The notes below the pieces were generated by a model, which saw nothing but the letters and a program-made list of their open reading frames with translations, searched no databases and was not told where the DNA came from. A program made the translations under genes and the position numbers. Source: Nocardioides iriomotensis (GTDB lineage Bacteria > Actinomycetota > Actinomycetes > Propionibacteriales > Nocardioidaceae). Taken from it: DNA of 64,000 nt. Every line of letters begins with the position of its first letter. Positions within the stretch are counted from its first letter, which is position 1. This document shows, one piece after another, positions 27,231 through 35,139 of the stretch. The stretch lies in the NCBI RefSeq assembly GCF_004168035.1, contig NZ_SDPU01000012.1:1-64000 (forward strand), read 5' to 3'.

Positions 27231-28376
27231 TCAGGCCTCGCGGGCTCCGACCTTGCGGCGACCCGCGGTCATCAGCCAGCCGGCGGCCAGCATCAGCGCG
27301 ACTCCCGCCCCGGCGAGCAGCTGACCGAGCAGGCTGCCCGGCGCCGGCGCCGCGGCCGGCAGGCTGCCGAGACCGGCGTCGACGGCGGTCGGGACGGCGG
27401 CCTCGGTGCCGAGGACCTGCGGCTCGCTGGTCTTGGTCGGCTTGACCTCCGGCTTCTTCGACGGCTTCGGGGCCGCCGACTCGGTGCCGAGCACCTCACC
27501 CGGCTCGTCGCAGGCCACGTTGGAGTCGACGGGCTTCGCGAACGTCAGGACCTGGCTGTTGCCGGTGAAGACGACGCCCGGGGCCGGGACCACCTGCGCG
27601 TCACCGTTGGGGAGCGTCGACCAGACGACCTTAGGGTCGCCCGTCGGGAGCACCCAGACCGCGTTGTTCGGACCGCACGGGTCGTTGACCTGCGGGGCCG
27701 GCGGCGGCGTCGCGCAGTTGGTCGGGAGCGCCGCGAACGACTTCTCCAGGTCGACCTCCTGCTTACCGTTCGAGAACTCGTAGCCGTTCTCCGCGATCGC
27801 GGTCACCACGATCGTCTGGCCCGCCGCGACCGTGCCGGACGTCAGGTCGAAGTCGACGTGGTCGTCGGCGTTGTCCACCGCACCGTCGACCTTGCCGACC
27901 CACGTGACCGCCGTGTTGTTGCAGTCGGGGGCCGTGACGTCGATGGTCGGGTTGAGCACCTTCGAGGCCGGCGGGGTCGACGGCGTCTCCGAGTCGTAGC
28001 AGTCGGACGGCGGGTTTTCGTCGCCCGGCGTGCCGATGATGTCCGGCTTCGGCTGATCCGCGGTGTGCGAGGCACCCGCCCAGGTGCCATCGGTCTTCCA
28101 GCGCTTGTTCGGCGTCGCCTTGTGCGCCTCGTGCGCTTCGAGCTTGGTGGACGCCACGTCAACCTCGATGATCGTGTACGGGTTCGTGTCGGAGGAGGTG
28201 GCGTGGCACACCCACACCTTGTGCTCCCCGTCGTCACCAGGCGCGGTCGCCTGGGCGCTGGTCGCGGTCGCCATGAGGACGAGCCCGCTCGACGTGATGA
28301 GTGCGCCGACGGCTGCCAGCGCTGCTGCTGATCGGGCGCGCCATCTGCGCGCACGCGTGTGATCGGTGTTGCCCAC
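27231..28376 (-). CDS. Secreted surface protein B with matching sorting-like tail
   Basis: From GTG 28376 (GGGGTGG upstream) the 381-residue protein has a signal peptide (about 1-43). Next comes an exported module with VWVCHATSSDTNPYTIIEV, a motif seen in many actinobacterial surface proteins, a Cys-rich beta-sandwich region with TGDPKVVWSTLPNG, and a stalk. Its tail carries VLGTES (295-300), VLGTEA (321-326), PTAVDAGL, a membrane helix (about 350-370) and RRK. The tail aligns with that of surface protein A although the outer domains differ. Longer frames upstream lack a ribosome site. The ligand or polymer target is unknown. Confidence 0.82.
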   Translation of the reverse strand: MGNTDHTRARRWRARSAAALAAVGALITSSGLVLMATATSAQATAPGDDGEHKVWVCHATSSDTNPYTIIEVDVASTKLEAHEAHKATPNKRWKTDGTWAGASHTADQPKPDIIGTPGDENPPSDCYDSETPSTPPASKVLNPTIDVTAPDCNNTAVTWVGKVDGAVDNADDHVDFDLTSGTVAAGQTIVVTAIAENGYEFSNGKQEVDLEKSFAALPTNCATPPPAPQVNDPCGPNNAVWVLPTGDPKVVWSTLPNGDAQVVPAPGVVFTGNSQVLTFAKPVDSNVACDEPGEVLGTESAAPKPSKKPEVKPTKTSEPQVLGTEAAVPTAVDAGLGSLPAAAPAPGSLLGQLLAGAGVALMLAAGWLMTAGRRKVGAREA

Positions 28377-28709
28377 CTTGTGCCACCCCTTATGAGATCC
28401 CTGGTCGAGGACCGCGTGCCCCCACGCGGCGCCACCGGCGAGGAGTAGGTGACGTTTGTTCCTGATACGTCCCGCTCCGGACGGGCCGGACAGCCCGGCC
28501 CCGCCAGCGGCGTACACGGGATCGGAATCCCATGTCTCCAACACGCACGATCCCGAACGAACAGGTATCCCAACAAGGTCCGAACGGGCCATTTCCGGGC
28601 TATATGGGGCTGCTTCCGACCTGTCGCCCGTGTCGCCCGATTCGGATTCGCCCGTCCGGCGGCGCGACACCTACCGGGCTGCACCATTACCCCGGAGTAG
28701 GCTGCGACG
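28377..28709. other. Divergent regulatory region between surface protein B and TetR genes
   Basis: This 333-base gap has no credible ORF. It is less GC-rich in its centre (about 28520-28620). It contains GGGCCATTT at 28586-28594, which also occurs upstream of the HYR protein gene (44555-44563). It presumably holds promoters for both divergent genes; no clear -35/-10 pair could be fixed. Confidence 0.4.
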
Positions 28710-29339
28710 GTGACCACGACGCACGAGCAGAAGCCGCGGGGCGGGCGCATGCCGCGCAACGCCCGGCGTGCCCAGCTGCTGGAGTCGGCGCTCGAGGTGT
28801 TCGTCGCGCAGGGCTACCACGCCGCTGCCATGGACGACATCGCCGAGCGGGCCGGCGTGTCCAAGCCGGTGCTCTACCAGCACTTCCCCGGCAAGCTCGA
28901 GCTCTACCTGGCGCTGCTCGACCAGTCGTGCGACACCATCGTCGAGCGCTGCCGCGAGGCCCTGGACTCCACCGAGGACAACAAGCAGCGCGTGGCCGCC
29001 ACGATGAACGTCTTCTACGACTACGTCGCCAACGCGCACGGCGCGTTCCGGCTGGTGTTCGAGTCCGACCTGACCAACGAGCCCGCCGTCCGCGAGCGGG
29101 TCGACCGGGTCACCCGCGACTGCGCCGAGGCGATCACCGAGGTGATCCACACCGACACAGGGCTCCCCGCGGAACAGTCCCGGCTGCTCTCGGTGTCCCT
29201 GGTGGGAATGGCCCAGGTGTCCGCGCGGTTCTGGCTGGACGACCGGGGCGACGTCGACCAGCGCGAGGCGGCCGGTCTCATCGCCGGCCTCGCGTGGCGC
29301 GGCATCCGCGGGTTCCCGCGCACTGACGAGCAGCACTGA
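28710..29339 (+). CDS. TetR-family transcriptional regulator
   Basis: The 209-residue protein has a TetR helix-turn-helix at about 15-70, with the recognition part GVSKPVLYQHFPGKLELY. Its C-terminal ligand domain reads DYVANAHGAFRLVFESD. It corresponds in position to Rv3208, which also lies next to a DUF3107 gene. The ligand and targets are unknown; the adjacent divergent surface-protein promoter is a possible target. GTG 28710 has only a weak ribosome site, so translation may be leaderless. Confidence 0.9.
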   Translation: MTTTHEQKPRGGRMPRNARRAQLLESALEVFVAQGYHAAAMDDIAERAGVSKPVLYQHFPGKLELYLALLDQSCDTIVERCREALDSTEDNKQRVAATMNVFYDYVANAHGAFRLVFESDLTNEPAVRERVDRVTRDCAEAITEVIHTDTGLPAEQSRLLSVSLVGMAQVSARFWLDDRGDVDQREAAGLIAGLAWRGIRGFPRTDEQH

Positions 29340-29397
29340 CCGCCACGCATCCTGAACCACGAAGCACGAACCCACGAACCACGAGGAGGCCCTCCGC

Positions 29398-29616
29398 ATG
29401 GAGGTCAAGATCGGTGTCCAGCAGGCCAGCCGCGAGCTCGTCGTCGACACGGACCTGTCGGCCGGCGACGTCGAGAAGGCGGTGGCCACGTCCCGCGAGT
29501 CCGGGCTGCTGACCCTCACCGACTCCAAGGGACGCACGGTGATCGTGCCGTCCGACAAGCTCGCGTACGTCGAGATCGGCTCGCCGTCGGCCGGCCAGGT
29601 GGGCTTCCGCTCCTGA
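29398..29616 (+). CDS. DUF3107 protein
   Basis: The 72-residue protein begins MEVKIGVQQASREL and carries the DUF3107 signature with an ITDSKGR-like turn and DKLAYVEIG. DUF3107 is a small, actinobacteria-specific family (Rv3208A/TB9.4 in M. tuberculosis) of unknown role. GAGGAGG precedes the ATG. It lies 58 bases after the TetR gene and may share its transcript. Three hairpins follow. Confidence 0.93.
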   Translation: MEVKIGVQQASRELVVDTDLSAGDVEKAVATSRESGLLTLTDSKGRTVIVPSDKLAYVEIGSPSAGQVGFRS

Positions 29617-29623
29617 GCCGCGT

Positions 29624-29711
29624 GGCCGGGGAGCTTCCCGGCCAAGTCCTGCACTTCCAGGGCGTTGCGTTGCCCTGGGAGTGCCGGAGTCCCTGGTGAA
29701 CCAGGTACTCC
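29624..29711. terminator. Three consecutive hairpins between convergent genes
   Basis: Stem 1 pairs GGCCGGG with CCCGGCC (29624-29643). Stem 2 pairs GCACTTCCAGGGC with GCCCTGGGAGTGC (29651-29684; 12 Watson-Crick pairs plus one G-T). Stem 3 pairs GGAGTCCCTGG with CCAGGTACTCC (29686-29711; one mismatch, TGAA loop). They fill the space between DUF3107 and the convergent ferritin-like gene. Confidence 0.7.
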
Positions 29712-29717
29712 TGCACG

Positions 29718-30443
29718 TCAGGCCGCCAGGCCGAGCTTCTCCATCCTCGCCGAGTGGTTTTCGGTCAGGCGCGTGAACAGCCGCCCGATCGCGGCCAGGT
29801 CCATGCCCGGCCGGTCGACGCCGCCGGAGAGCAGCGCGGAGAGCGCGTCACGCTCGGCGGCCACCCGCTGGGCCTGCGAGAGCGCCTCCCCCATCAGTCG
29901 CCGGCCCCACAGGGCGAGCCGGCCGCCGACCCGGTGGTCGTCCTCGATCGCCCCGCGGACCCGGTCCACGACGAACTGCGACTGGCCCGCGTCGGCGAGG
30001 CTCTCGATGATCAGGTCGCGCGTCCCGGCGTCGAGGAAGGCCGCGATCTCGCGGTAGAAGTCGGCGGCCAGGCCGTCCCCGACGTACGCCTTGACGAGAC
30101 CCTCGAGCCAGTCCGACGGCGCGGTGCGGGCGTGGAAGGCGTCGAAGGGCTTCTCGAACGGCGCCATGGCCTCGAACGGGTCCGCGCCGAGGTCGGCGAG
30201 CCGCTGCCGCAGCCCCTCGAAGTGCCCGAACTCCGTCGACGCCATCCGGGCCAGCTCGGCCTTGTCGGCCAGCGTCGGAGACATCTTGGCGTCCTCGGCG
30301 AGCCGCTCGAACGCCGACATCTCGCCGTACGCGATCGCGCCCAGCAGGTCGACCACGGCCGCGAGGTACGACGGGTCCTGGAACGCGACGGGGACGTCGG
30401 CGGCCGCACCCGAGGGGGCCTGGCCCTGCGGCGATTCAGTCAT
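29718..30443 (-). CDS. Ferritin-like (MiaE-type fold) protein
   Basis: The 241-residue helical protein has the paired Glu/ExxH-like motifs of ferritin-like diiron folds: YGEMSAFERLAED, ASTEFGHFEGL and a later FYREIAAFLD with IEDDHRVGGRL. The family is related to the tRNA hydroxylase MiaE, but the substrate in actinobacteria is not settled. It matches the position of Rv3210c, between DUF3107 and the RhlE helicase. ATG 30443 is plausible, with a short Gln/Pro-rich N-terminus. It is divergent from rhlE. Confidence 0.85.
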   Translation of the reverse strand: MTESPQGQAPSGAAADVPVAFQDPSYLAAVVDLLGAIAYGEMSAFERLAEDAKMSPTLADKAELARMASTEFGHFEGLRQRLADLGADPFEAMAPFEKPFDAFHARTAPSDWLEGLVKAYVGDGLAADFYREIAAFLDAGTRDLIIESLADAGQSQFVVDRVRGAIEDDHRVGGRLALWGRRLMGEALSQAQRVAAERDALSALLSGGVDRPGMDLAAIGRLFTRLTENHSARMEKLGLAA

Positions 30444-30598
30444 AGCCGGAGCGTAGCGATAAGATCGACGGCGAGCCGTCCTGCACGCGCAGGGAGCACG
30501 ACGCCCGGCCGCCCCTTCGGCGGGCCGAGCGGGAGCCCCGGATCCGAGTTGCGCAGCGGCGGCGCACAGACCCAGATGTCAAGAGAACAGGCAAGATC

Positions 30599-32116
30599 CT
30601 GACCACCTTCAGAGAGCTCGGGGTGCTCCCCGAGATCGCCGACGCCCTCGAGCGCGCCGGCATCACCACTCCCTTCCCGATCCAGGAGATGACGCTGTCG
30701 GTCGCCCTGATGGGCACCGACCTCATCGGCCAGGCGCGCACCGGCACCGGCAAGACCCTGGCGTTCGGCATCCCCGTGCTGCAGCGCACGGTCGCCGTGC
30801 ACGACCCCGACTACGCCGAGCTCGTCGCTCCCGGCAAGCCGCAGGCCCTGATCGTCGCCCCGACCCGCGAGCTCGCGCTCCAGGTGTCCGGTGACCTCGC
30901 CCTCGCCGGTGCCGACCGCGGCACCCGCGTGCTCACCGTGTACGGCGGTGTCTCCTACGAGCCGCAGCTCGAGGCCCTCGACTCCGGCGTCGACGTCGTC
31001 GTCGGCACGCCCGGCCGCCTCCTCGACCTGGCCAACCGCCGCGCCCTCGACCTCTCCCACGTGAAGTCGCTCGTCCTCGACGAGGCCGACGAGATGCTGG
31101 ACCTCGGCTTCCTCCCCGACGTGGAGCGGATCATCGCGAAGACGCCGGAGACCCGGCAGACGATGCTGTTCTCGGCCACCATGCCGGGCGCGATCGTCTC
31201 GCTGGCCCGCATGCACATGCGGCACCCGATGAACATCCGGGCCGAGTCCTCCGAGGCCCAGCAGACGGTGCCGGCGACGGCGCAGTTCATCTACCAGGTC
31301 CACGACCTCGACAAGCCCGAGATGCTGGCCCGGATCCTCCAGGCGGAGAACTCCGGTCTGACGATCGTGTTCACGCGCACCAAGCGCGCCGCCCAGCGGG
31401 TCGCCGACGACATGGCGGAGCGCGGATTCGACGCGCTCCCCCTGCACGGAGACATGCAGCAGGTCTCGCGGGAGAAGGCGCTGAAGAAGTTCCGCGAGGG
31501 CAAGACCAAGCTCCTGGTCGCGACCGACGTCGCGGCCCGCGGCATCGACGTCTCCAACGTCACGCACGTGATCAACTACAGCTGCCCCGAGGACGACAAG
31601 ACCTACGTCCACCGGATCGGTCGCACCGGTCGCGCCGGCGCGACCGGCATCGCGATCACGTTCGTCGACTGGGCCGACGTGACCCGGTGGAAGATCATCA
31701 ACAAGACCCTCGACCTGCCGTTCGACGACCCGGCCGAGACCTACTCCAACTCCGAGCACTTCCTCCACGACCAGGGCATCCCCCCGGGCACCAAGGGGCG
31801 GATCGTCCCGGAGAAGCCGCGCGAGGAGAAGCAGTCCGACGACAAGGCACGCGGCGAGCGCTCCGAGCGCTCCGACCGGCCGCGCCGCAACCGCAGCCGG
31901 TCGCGCACCCGCGGCGGCGAGCCGGTCGACGGCTCCGCGGCCGCGGGCAACGGCGACAAGCCGGCAGGGGGCCAGCGCGGCCAGTCCGACCAGAGCGGCG
32001 AGGGTGGCGAGGGCTCCGGCCGCTCGCGCAACCGCCGTCGCCGCCGTCGCCCGGGCTCCGGTTCGTCGTCCGCTTCCTCGGCGGCGACCCAGCCGGCCAC
32101 CACCGCCGGCGAGTAG
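30599..32116 (+). CDS. rhlE: RhlE-type DEAD-box RNA helicase
   Basis: The core has every DEAD-box motif: Q-motif PFPIQ, ARTGTGKT, PTRELA, GTPGR, LDEADEML, SATM, ARGIDV and HRIGRTGR. The C-terminus is a basic RGG-poor tail rich in Arg and Ser (about 400 onward), likely for RNA binding. The start is uncertain: the conserved aromatic upstream of the Q-motif (in TTFRELG) lies before the first GTG (30623), and no ATG, GTG or TTG opens the frame earlier. CTG 30599 is therefore proposed. The family remodels structured RNA and ribosome precursors. The position equals Rv3211. Confidence 0.88.
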   Translation: MTTFRELGVLPEIADALERAGITTPFPIQEMTLSVALMGTDLIGQARTGTGKTLAFGIPVLQRTVAVHDPDYAELVAPGKPQALIVAPTRELALQVSGDLALAGADRGTRVLTVYGGVSYEPQLEALDSGVDVVVGTPGRLLDLANRRALDLSHVKSLVLDEADEMLDLGFLPDVERIIAKTPETRQTMLFSATMPGAIVSLARMHMRHPMNIRAESSEAQQTVPATAQFIYQVHDLDKPEMLARILQAENSGLTIVFTRTKRAAQRVADDMAERGFDALPLHGDMQQVSREKALKKFREGKTKLLVATDVAARGIDVSNVTHVINYSCPEDDKTYVHRIGRTGRAGATGIAITFVDWADVTRWKIINKTLDLPFDDPAETYSNSEHFLHDQGIPPGTKGRIVPEKPREEKQSDDKARGERSERSDRPRRNRSRSRTRGGEPVDGSAAAGNGDKPAGGQRGQSDQSGEGGEGSGRSRNRRRRRRPGSGSSSASSAATQPATTAGE

Positions 32117-32129
32117 CTCACGACCGATA

Positions 32130-32189
32130 TACCGATATCGGTAGTCCGACCGTGACCCCTGGGTCACTGCTGGACTACCGATATCGGTA
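32130..32189. repeat. 60-bp nested-palindrome element, copy 1
   Basis: The element reads TACCGATATCGGTA (32130-32143), 8-nt spacer, GTGACCCCTGGGTCAC (32152-32167), 8-nt spacer, TACCGATATCGGTA (32176-32189). All three blocks are palindromes, and the whole is itself an inverted repeat because the spacers also pair in part (GTCC/GGAC). It abuts the TGA stop of the L,D-transpeptidase gene and lies 13 bases after the rhlE stop. A second copy with identical geometry is at 57545-57604. Confidence 0.92.
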
Positions 32190-32897
32190 TCAGGTCGCGA
32201 CGACGACGACCTTCGTGCCCTCGGGCGCGAAGCCCCAGAGCGCCTTGGCGTCCTGACGCCACTGCCGGATGCAGCCGGACGACTTCGCGGTGCCGAGCTC
32301 GGCCCGGCTCTGCAGCAGCTCGCCGTCCTCGTAGGGGATGTCGTGGAAGCCGATCGCGGCGTTCTTGCCGTGCGCGAACCGGACCATGAACTTCATGGTG
32401 CCGCCGTCGATCCCCCAGGCCCGCTTGGACTTGGAGTAGACCTCGTAGCTGCCGGGGTCGAGGTTGTCCTCGAGGCTGCCGGACACGAGGTAGGTGCGTT
32501 GCGCCTTCCCGTCGTCGCCGACGAGCCACACGCGCTGCGCGGTCTGGTCGAAGACGATGCGGCGTCCGTCGCCGCTGTCGGCGGGTACGGCGAGCGCCGT
32601 ACGCGCGACGCGGCGGCCCTCGTCGTCGGCGCGGCCGAACTTCGCCCCGTCGACCTCGACCGGCTCGTCGGCCGGGACCTCGGTCGCGCTGCCCTTGCCG
32701 GCGTCGGGCTTGGACGCGGCGGCCGGCTTGTCGGCAGCAGCGGGCCGGGCGGGCTCGGCGTTGGCCACGGGGAGCAGCCCGATCCCGCCGAGCACCGACA
32801 CCAGCGTGACACCGGCCGCCCCGACGAGGGCGCTCACCCGGTCGTAGCGCACCCGCTGGACGGGACGTCTCGCGTGCCTGGCTCGGGGAAGGGCCAT
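32190..32897 (-). CDS. L,D-transpeptidase (YkuD domain), membrane-anchored
   Basis: The 235-residue protein has an N-terminal basic patch and a membrane/signal helix (about 22-47). A Pro/Ala linker follows, then a YkuD domain with His185 in GFHDIP and the catalytic Cys209 in SSGCIR (Arg211). The usual HGC is SGC here, a known variant. L,D-transpeptidases make 3-3 peptidoglycan cross-links or attach proteins outside the membrane. It begins 19 bases after the ParA-like gene and may be co-transcribed with it. ATG 32897 was chosen over more upstream starts, none of which has a good ribosome site. Confidence 0.87.
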   Translation of the reverse strand: MALPRARHARRPVQRVRYDRVSALVGAAGVTLVSVLGGIGLLPVANAEPARPAAADKPAAASKPDAGKGSATEVPADEPVEVDGAKFGRADDEGRRVARTALAVPADSGDGRRIVFDQTAQRVWLVGDDGKAQRTYLVSGSLEDNLDPGSYEVYSKSKRAWGIDGGTMKFMVRFAHGKNAAIGFHDIPYEDGELLQSRAELGTAKSSGCIRQWRQDAKALWGFAPEGTKVVVVAT

Positions 32898-32916
32898 GGC
32901 CGCCACTGTAGGAGAG

Positions 32917-33693
32917 TCAGCCGCTTCTCTTGAGGAGGTTGGCCGCGACATCCCGATAGGCGTCCGCGCCGCGGTGCCGGCGGCTGGTGCCGAGGATCGA
33001 GCGCCCGGCCGCGGGCGCCTCCGCGAACCGGATCGACTTCGGGATCGGCGGCTCGATCACGTCGAGGTCGTAGGTCTCCGAGATCGTCTCCAGCACCGTG
33101 CGCGCGTGGTTGGTGCGGCCGTCGTACAGCGTCGGCAGCACGCCCCACACCTCCAGCCCCCGGTTGGTGAAACGGCGCACGTCGTGCACGGTGTCGAGCA
33201 GCTGCCCGACGCCGCGGTGCGACAGCGTCTCGCACTGCAGCGGCACCAGCACGCCGTCGGCGGCGGTCAGCGCCGCGACGGTCAGCACGCCGAGGGAGGG
33301 CGGGCAGTCCAGCAGGATCCAGTCGTACGGCGCGTCGGCAGGCAGCTCGTCGACGGCCATCCGCACCACGTGCTCGCGGCCGGTGCGGGTGAGCAGGTCG
33401 GCCTCCGCCCGCGCGAGCTCGATCGTGGCCGGCAGCAGGTCGACCCCGTCGTCGGTCTCGATGATCACCTCGGCCGGCGGCAGCCCCTTGGTCAGCACGT
33501 GGTGCACCGACAGCTCGAGGTCCTCGGGATCGATGCCCAGGGAGAAGGTCAGGCAGGCCTGCGGGTCGAGGTCGACCAGCAGCACGCGCTGGCCCAGCTC
33601 GGCGAGCGCCGCCCCGAGCGACGCGACGGTCGTCGTCTTGGCGACCCCGCCCTTCTGGTTGGCGATCGCGAGGGTGGTCGTCACGCTCGTCAT
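32917..33693 (-). CDS. ParA/Soj-like deviant Walker ATPase
   Basis: The 258-residue ATPase starts with the deviant Walker A KGGVAKTT (14-21, signature Lys14), followed by LLVDLDPQACLTFSLG, ILLDCPPSLG and a conserved PLQCETLSHRG segment. ParA-like proteins position chromosomes, plasmids or protein clusters on the nucleoid. There is no ParB or parS near it, and M. tuberculosis has a comparable orphan (Rv3213c) in the same neighbourhood. The role may be in positioning some non-DNA cargo. The coupled L,D-transpeptidase hints at envelope growth, but this is inference. Confidence 0.88.
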   Translation of the reverse strand: MTSVTTTLAIANQKGGVAKTTTVASLGAALAELGQRVLLVDLDPQACLTFSLGIDPEDLELSVHHVLTKGLPPAEVIIETDDGVDLLPATIELARAEADLLTRTGREHVVRMAVDELPADAPYDWILLDCPPSLGVLTVAALTAADGVLVPLQCETLSHRGVGQLLDTVHDVRRFTNRGLEVWGVLPTLYDGRTNHARTVLETISETYDLDVIEPPIPKSIRFAEAPAAGRSILGTSRRHRGADAYRDVAANLLKRSG

Positions 33694-33746
33694 TCTGCCC
33701 GAGGGTGCCGGGGCCGGCCCCGGCGCGTCCATGGAATCCTGCCGCC

Positions 33747-34529
33747 ATGTCGTCGACGGCCGCCCCCACCTCCCGAACCGCCCTCGTGACCGGCCCGACC
33801 GCCGGTATCGGGGCGTCGTTCGCCCGCCAGCTCGCCGCGCGCGGCGACGACCTCGTTCTCGTCGCCCGGGACTCCCAGCGGCTGGAGCAGCTCGCCGCGG
33901 AGCTGCGCGCCGCGCACGGCGTCGAGGTGGAGGTGCTCGTCGCCGACCTCGCCGACCGGGAGCAGCTGGCCCGGGTCGAGCGACGCGTCGCGGATTCGGA
34001 CCGGCCGGTGCACCTGCTCGTCAACAACGCCGGCTTCGGCCACAAGCGGCCGTTCCTCGAGAACTCGGTCGAGGACGAGCAGCAGATGCTCGACGTGCTC
34101 GTCACCGCCGTGCTGCGGCTGACGCACGCCGCGCTCGGCGCGATGGTCGCCCGGGGCGAGGGCCAGGTGGTCAACGTGTCGAGCGTCGCCGGGTACCTGC
34201 CGCGCGGCACCTACAGCGCCGCCAAGGCCTACGTGACGTCGCTGAGCCGCTGGGCCGACGCGACGTACCGCCCGCAGGGCGTGCAGGTGATGGCGCTGCT
34301 GCCCGGGTTCACCAAGACCGAGTTCCACGCCCGGATGGACGTCTCGCGCGGGTCGGCGCCGCGCTGGATGTGGCTCGACGCCGACCGGCTGGTGCGCGAC
34401 GCCCTGGCCGACCTCGATGCCGGGAAGCAGCTGTCGATCCCGAGCAAACGCTACAAGGTGCTCGCCGGTCTCAGCCGGGTCGTTCCGGTCGGCGTGCTGT
34501 CCCGTTTCCAGCGTCTCGGCCGGCGCTGA
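33747..34529 (+). CDS. Short-chain dehydrogenase/reductase
   Basis: This is a 260-residue classical SDR: a TGPTAGIG cofactor loop, NNAG at the end of strand 4, and the catalytic Ser (VNVSSVAG) with YSAAK. The Tyr-Lys pair and the early Arg residues (VARDSQR) favour NADPH. The C-terminus is basic (SRFQRLGRR), suggesting membrane contact as in several acyl or steroid SDRs. The substrate is unknown. ATG 33747 opens the conserved N-terminus; longer starts lack a ribosome site. Confidence 0.9.
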   Translation: MSSTAAPTSRTALVTGPTAGIGASFARQLAARGDDLVLVARDSQRLEQLAAELRAAHGVEVEVLVADLADREQLARVERRVADSDRPVHLLVNNAGFGHKRPFLENSVEDEQQMLDVLVTAVLRLTHAALGAMVARGEGQVVNVSSVAGYLPRGTYSAAKAYVTSLSRWADATYRPQGVQVMALLPGFTKTEFHARMDVSRGSAPRWMWLDADRLVRDALADLDAGKQLSIPSKRYKVLAGLSRVVPVGVLSRFQRLGRR

Positions 34530-34555
34530 CCTGGTCCTCCCACACGCTGAGCCGG

Positions 34556-35044
34556 CTACCGCACGGACTGCTGCACCAGCGAGCGCACCTTCTTCTCCAC
34601 GGCCGGCGTCCAGTCGAGAACCGCGAACGAGGTGGCCCAGAAGTCGCCGTCGTCGAGCGCGGCCGGGTCGTTGAAGCCCAGCGTGGCGTAGCGCGCCTTG
34701 AACTTGTCGGCGGGCTGGAAGAAGCAGACGATCTTGCCGTCCTTGGCGTAGGCCGGCATGCCGTACCAGGTCTTCGCGGCGAGCCCGACCGCCTCGTCCG
34801 TGGCGATCGCGTGGATGCCCTCGGCGATGGCGCGGTCGTCGTCGGGCAGCTCGGCGATCTTGTCGAGGCAGACTTGGGCCTCCTGCGCGGCCTTGTCGGC
34901 CTTGCCCTTGCCCCTCGTGCCCTTCTCGGCCTTGATCTCGGCGGCGCGCTCCTTCATGGCGGCGCGCTCCTCGGCGGTGAACTTGCCGTCCTCGGACTCG
35001 GTGGCGCGGCTGCGGGTGCTGGTGGTCTTCTTAGTGGTGGCCAT
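34556..35044 (-). CDS. DUF1801 (YdhG-like) protein with basic N-terminal tail
   Basis: The 162-residue protein has a Lys/Arg/Glu-rich N-terminal tail (about 1-50) and a DUF1801 domain recognised by MPAYAKDGKIVCFFQPADKF and FAVLDWTP. DUF1801 proteins resemble the iron-delivery fold of YdhG/YyaI but their function is unsettled. The start is clear: AGAGGAG stands a few bases before ATG 35044. It is transcribed away from the RecB-like gene upstream and opposite to the SDR. Confidence 0.85.
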   Translation of the reverse strand: MATTKKTTSTRSRATESEDGKFTAEERAAMKERAAEIKAEKGTRGKGKADKAAQEAQVCLDKIAELPDDDRAIAEGIHAIATDEAVGLAAKTWYGMPAYAKDGKIVCFFQPADKFKARYATLGFNDPAALDDGDFWATSFAVLDWTPAVEKKVRSLVQQSVR

Positions 35045-35139
35045 CGTGGTCTCCTCTGCTCTGGTCTCGCGGGCGATGACCTCATTCTTGGCCGGTTCGG
35101 GCGCTCGGCGCTTCTCCAAAACTGCTGATCCGGCCGCCG

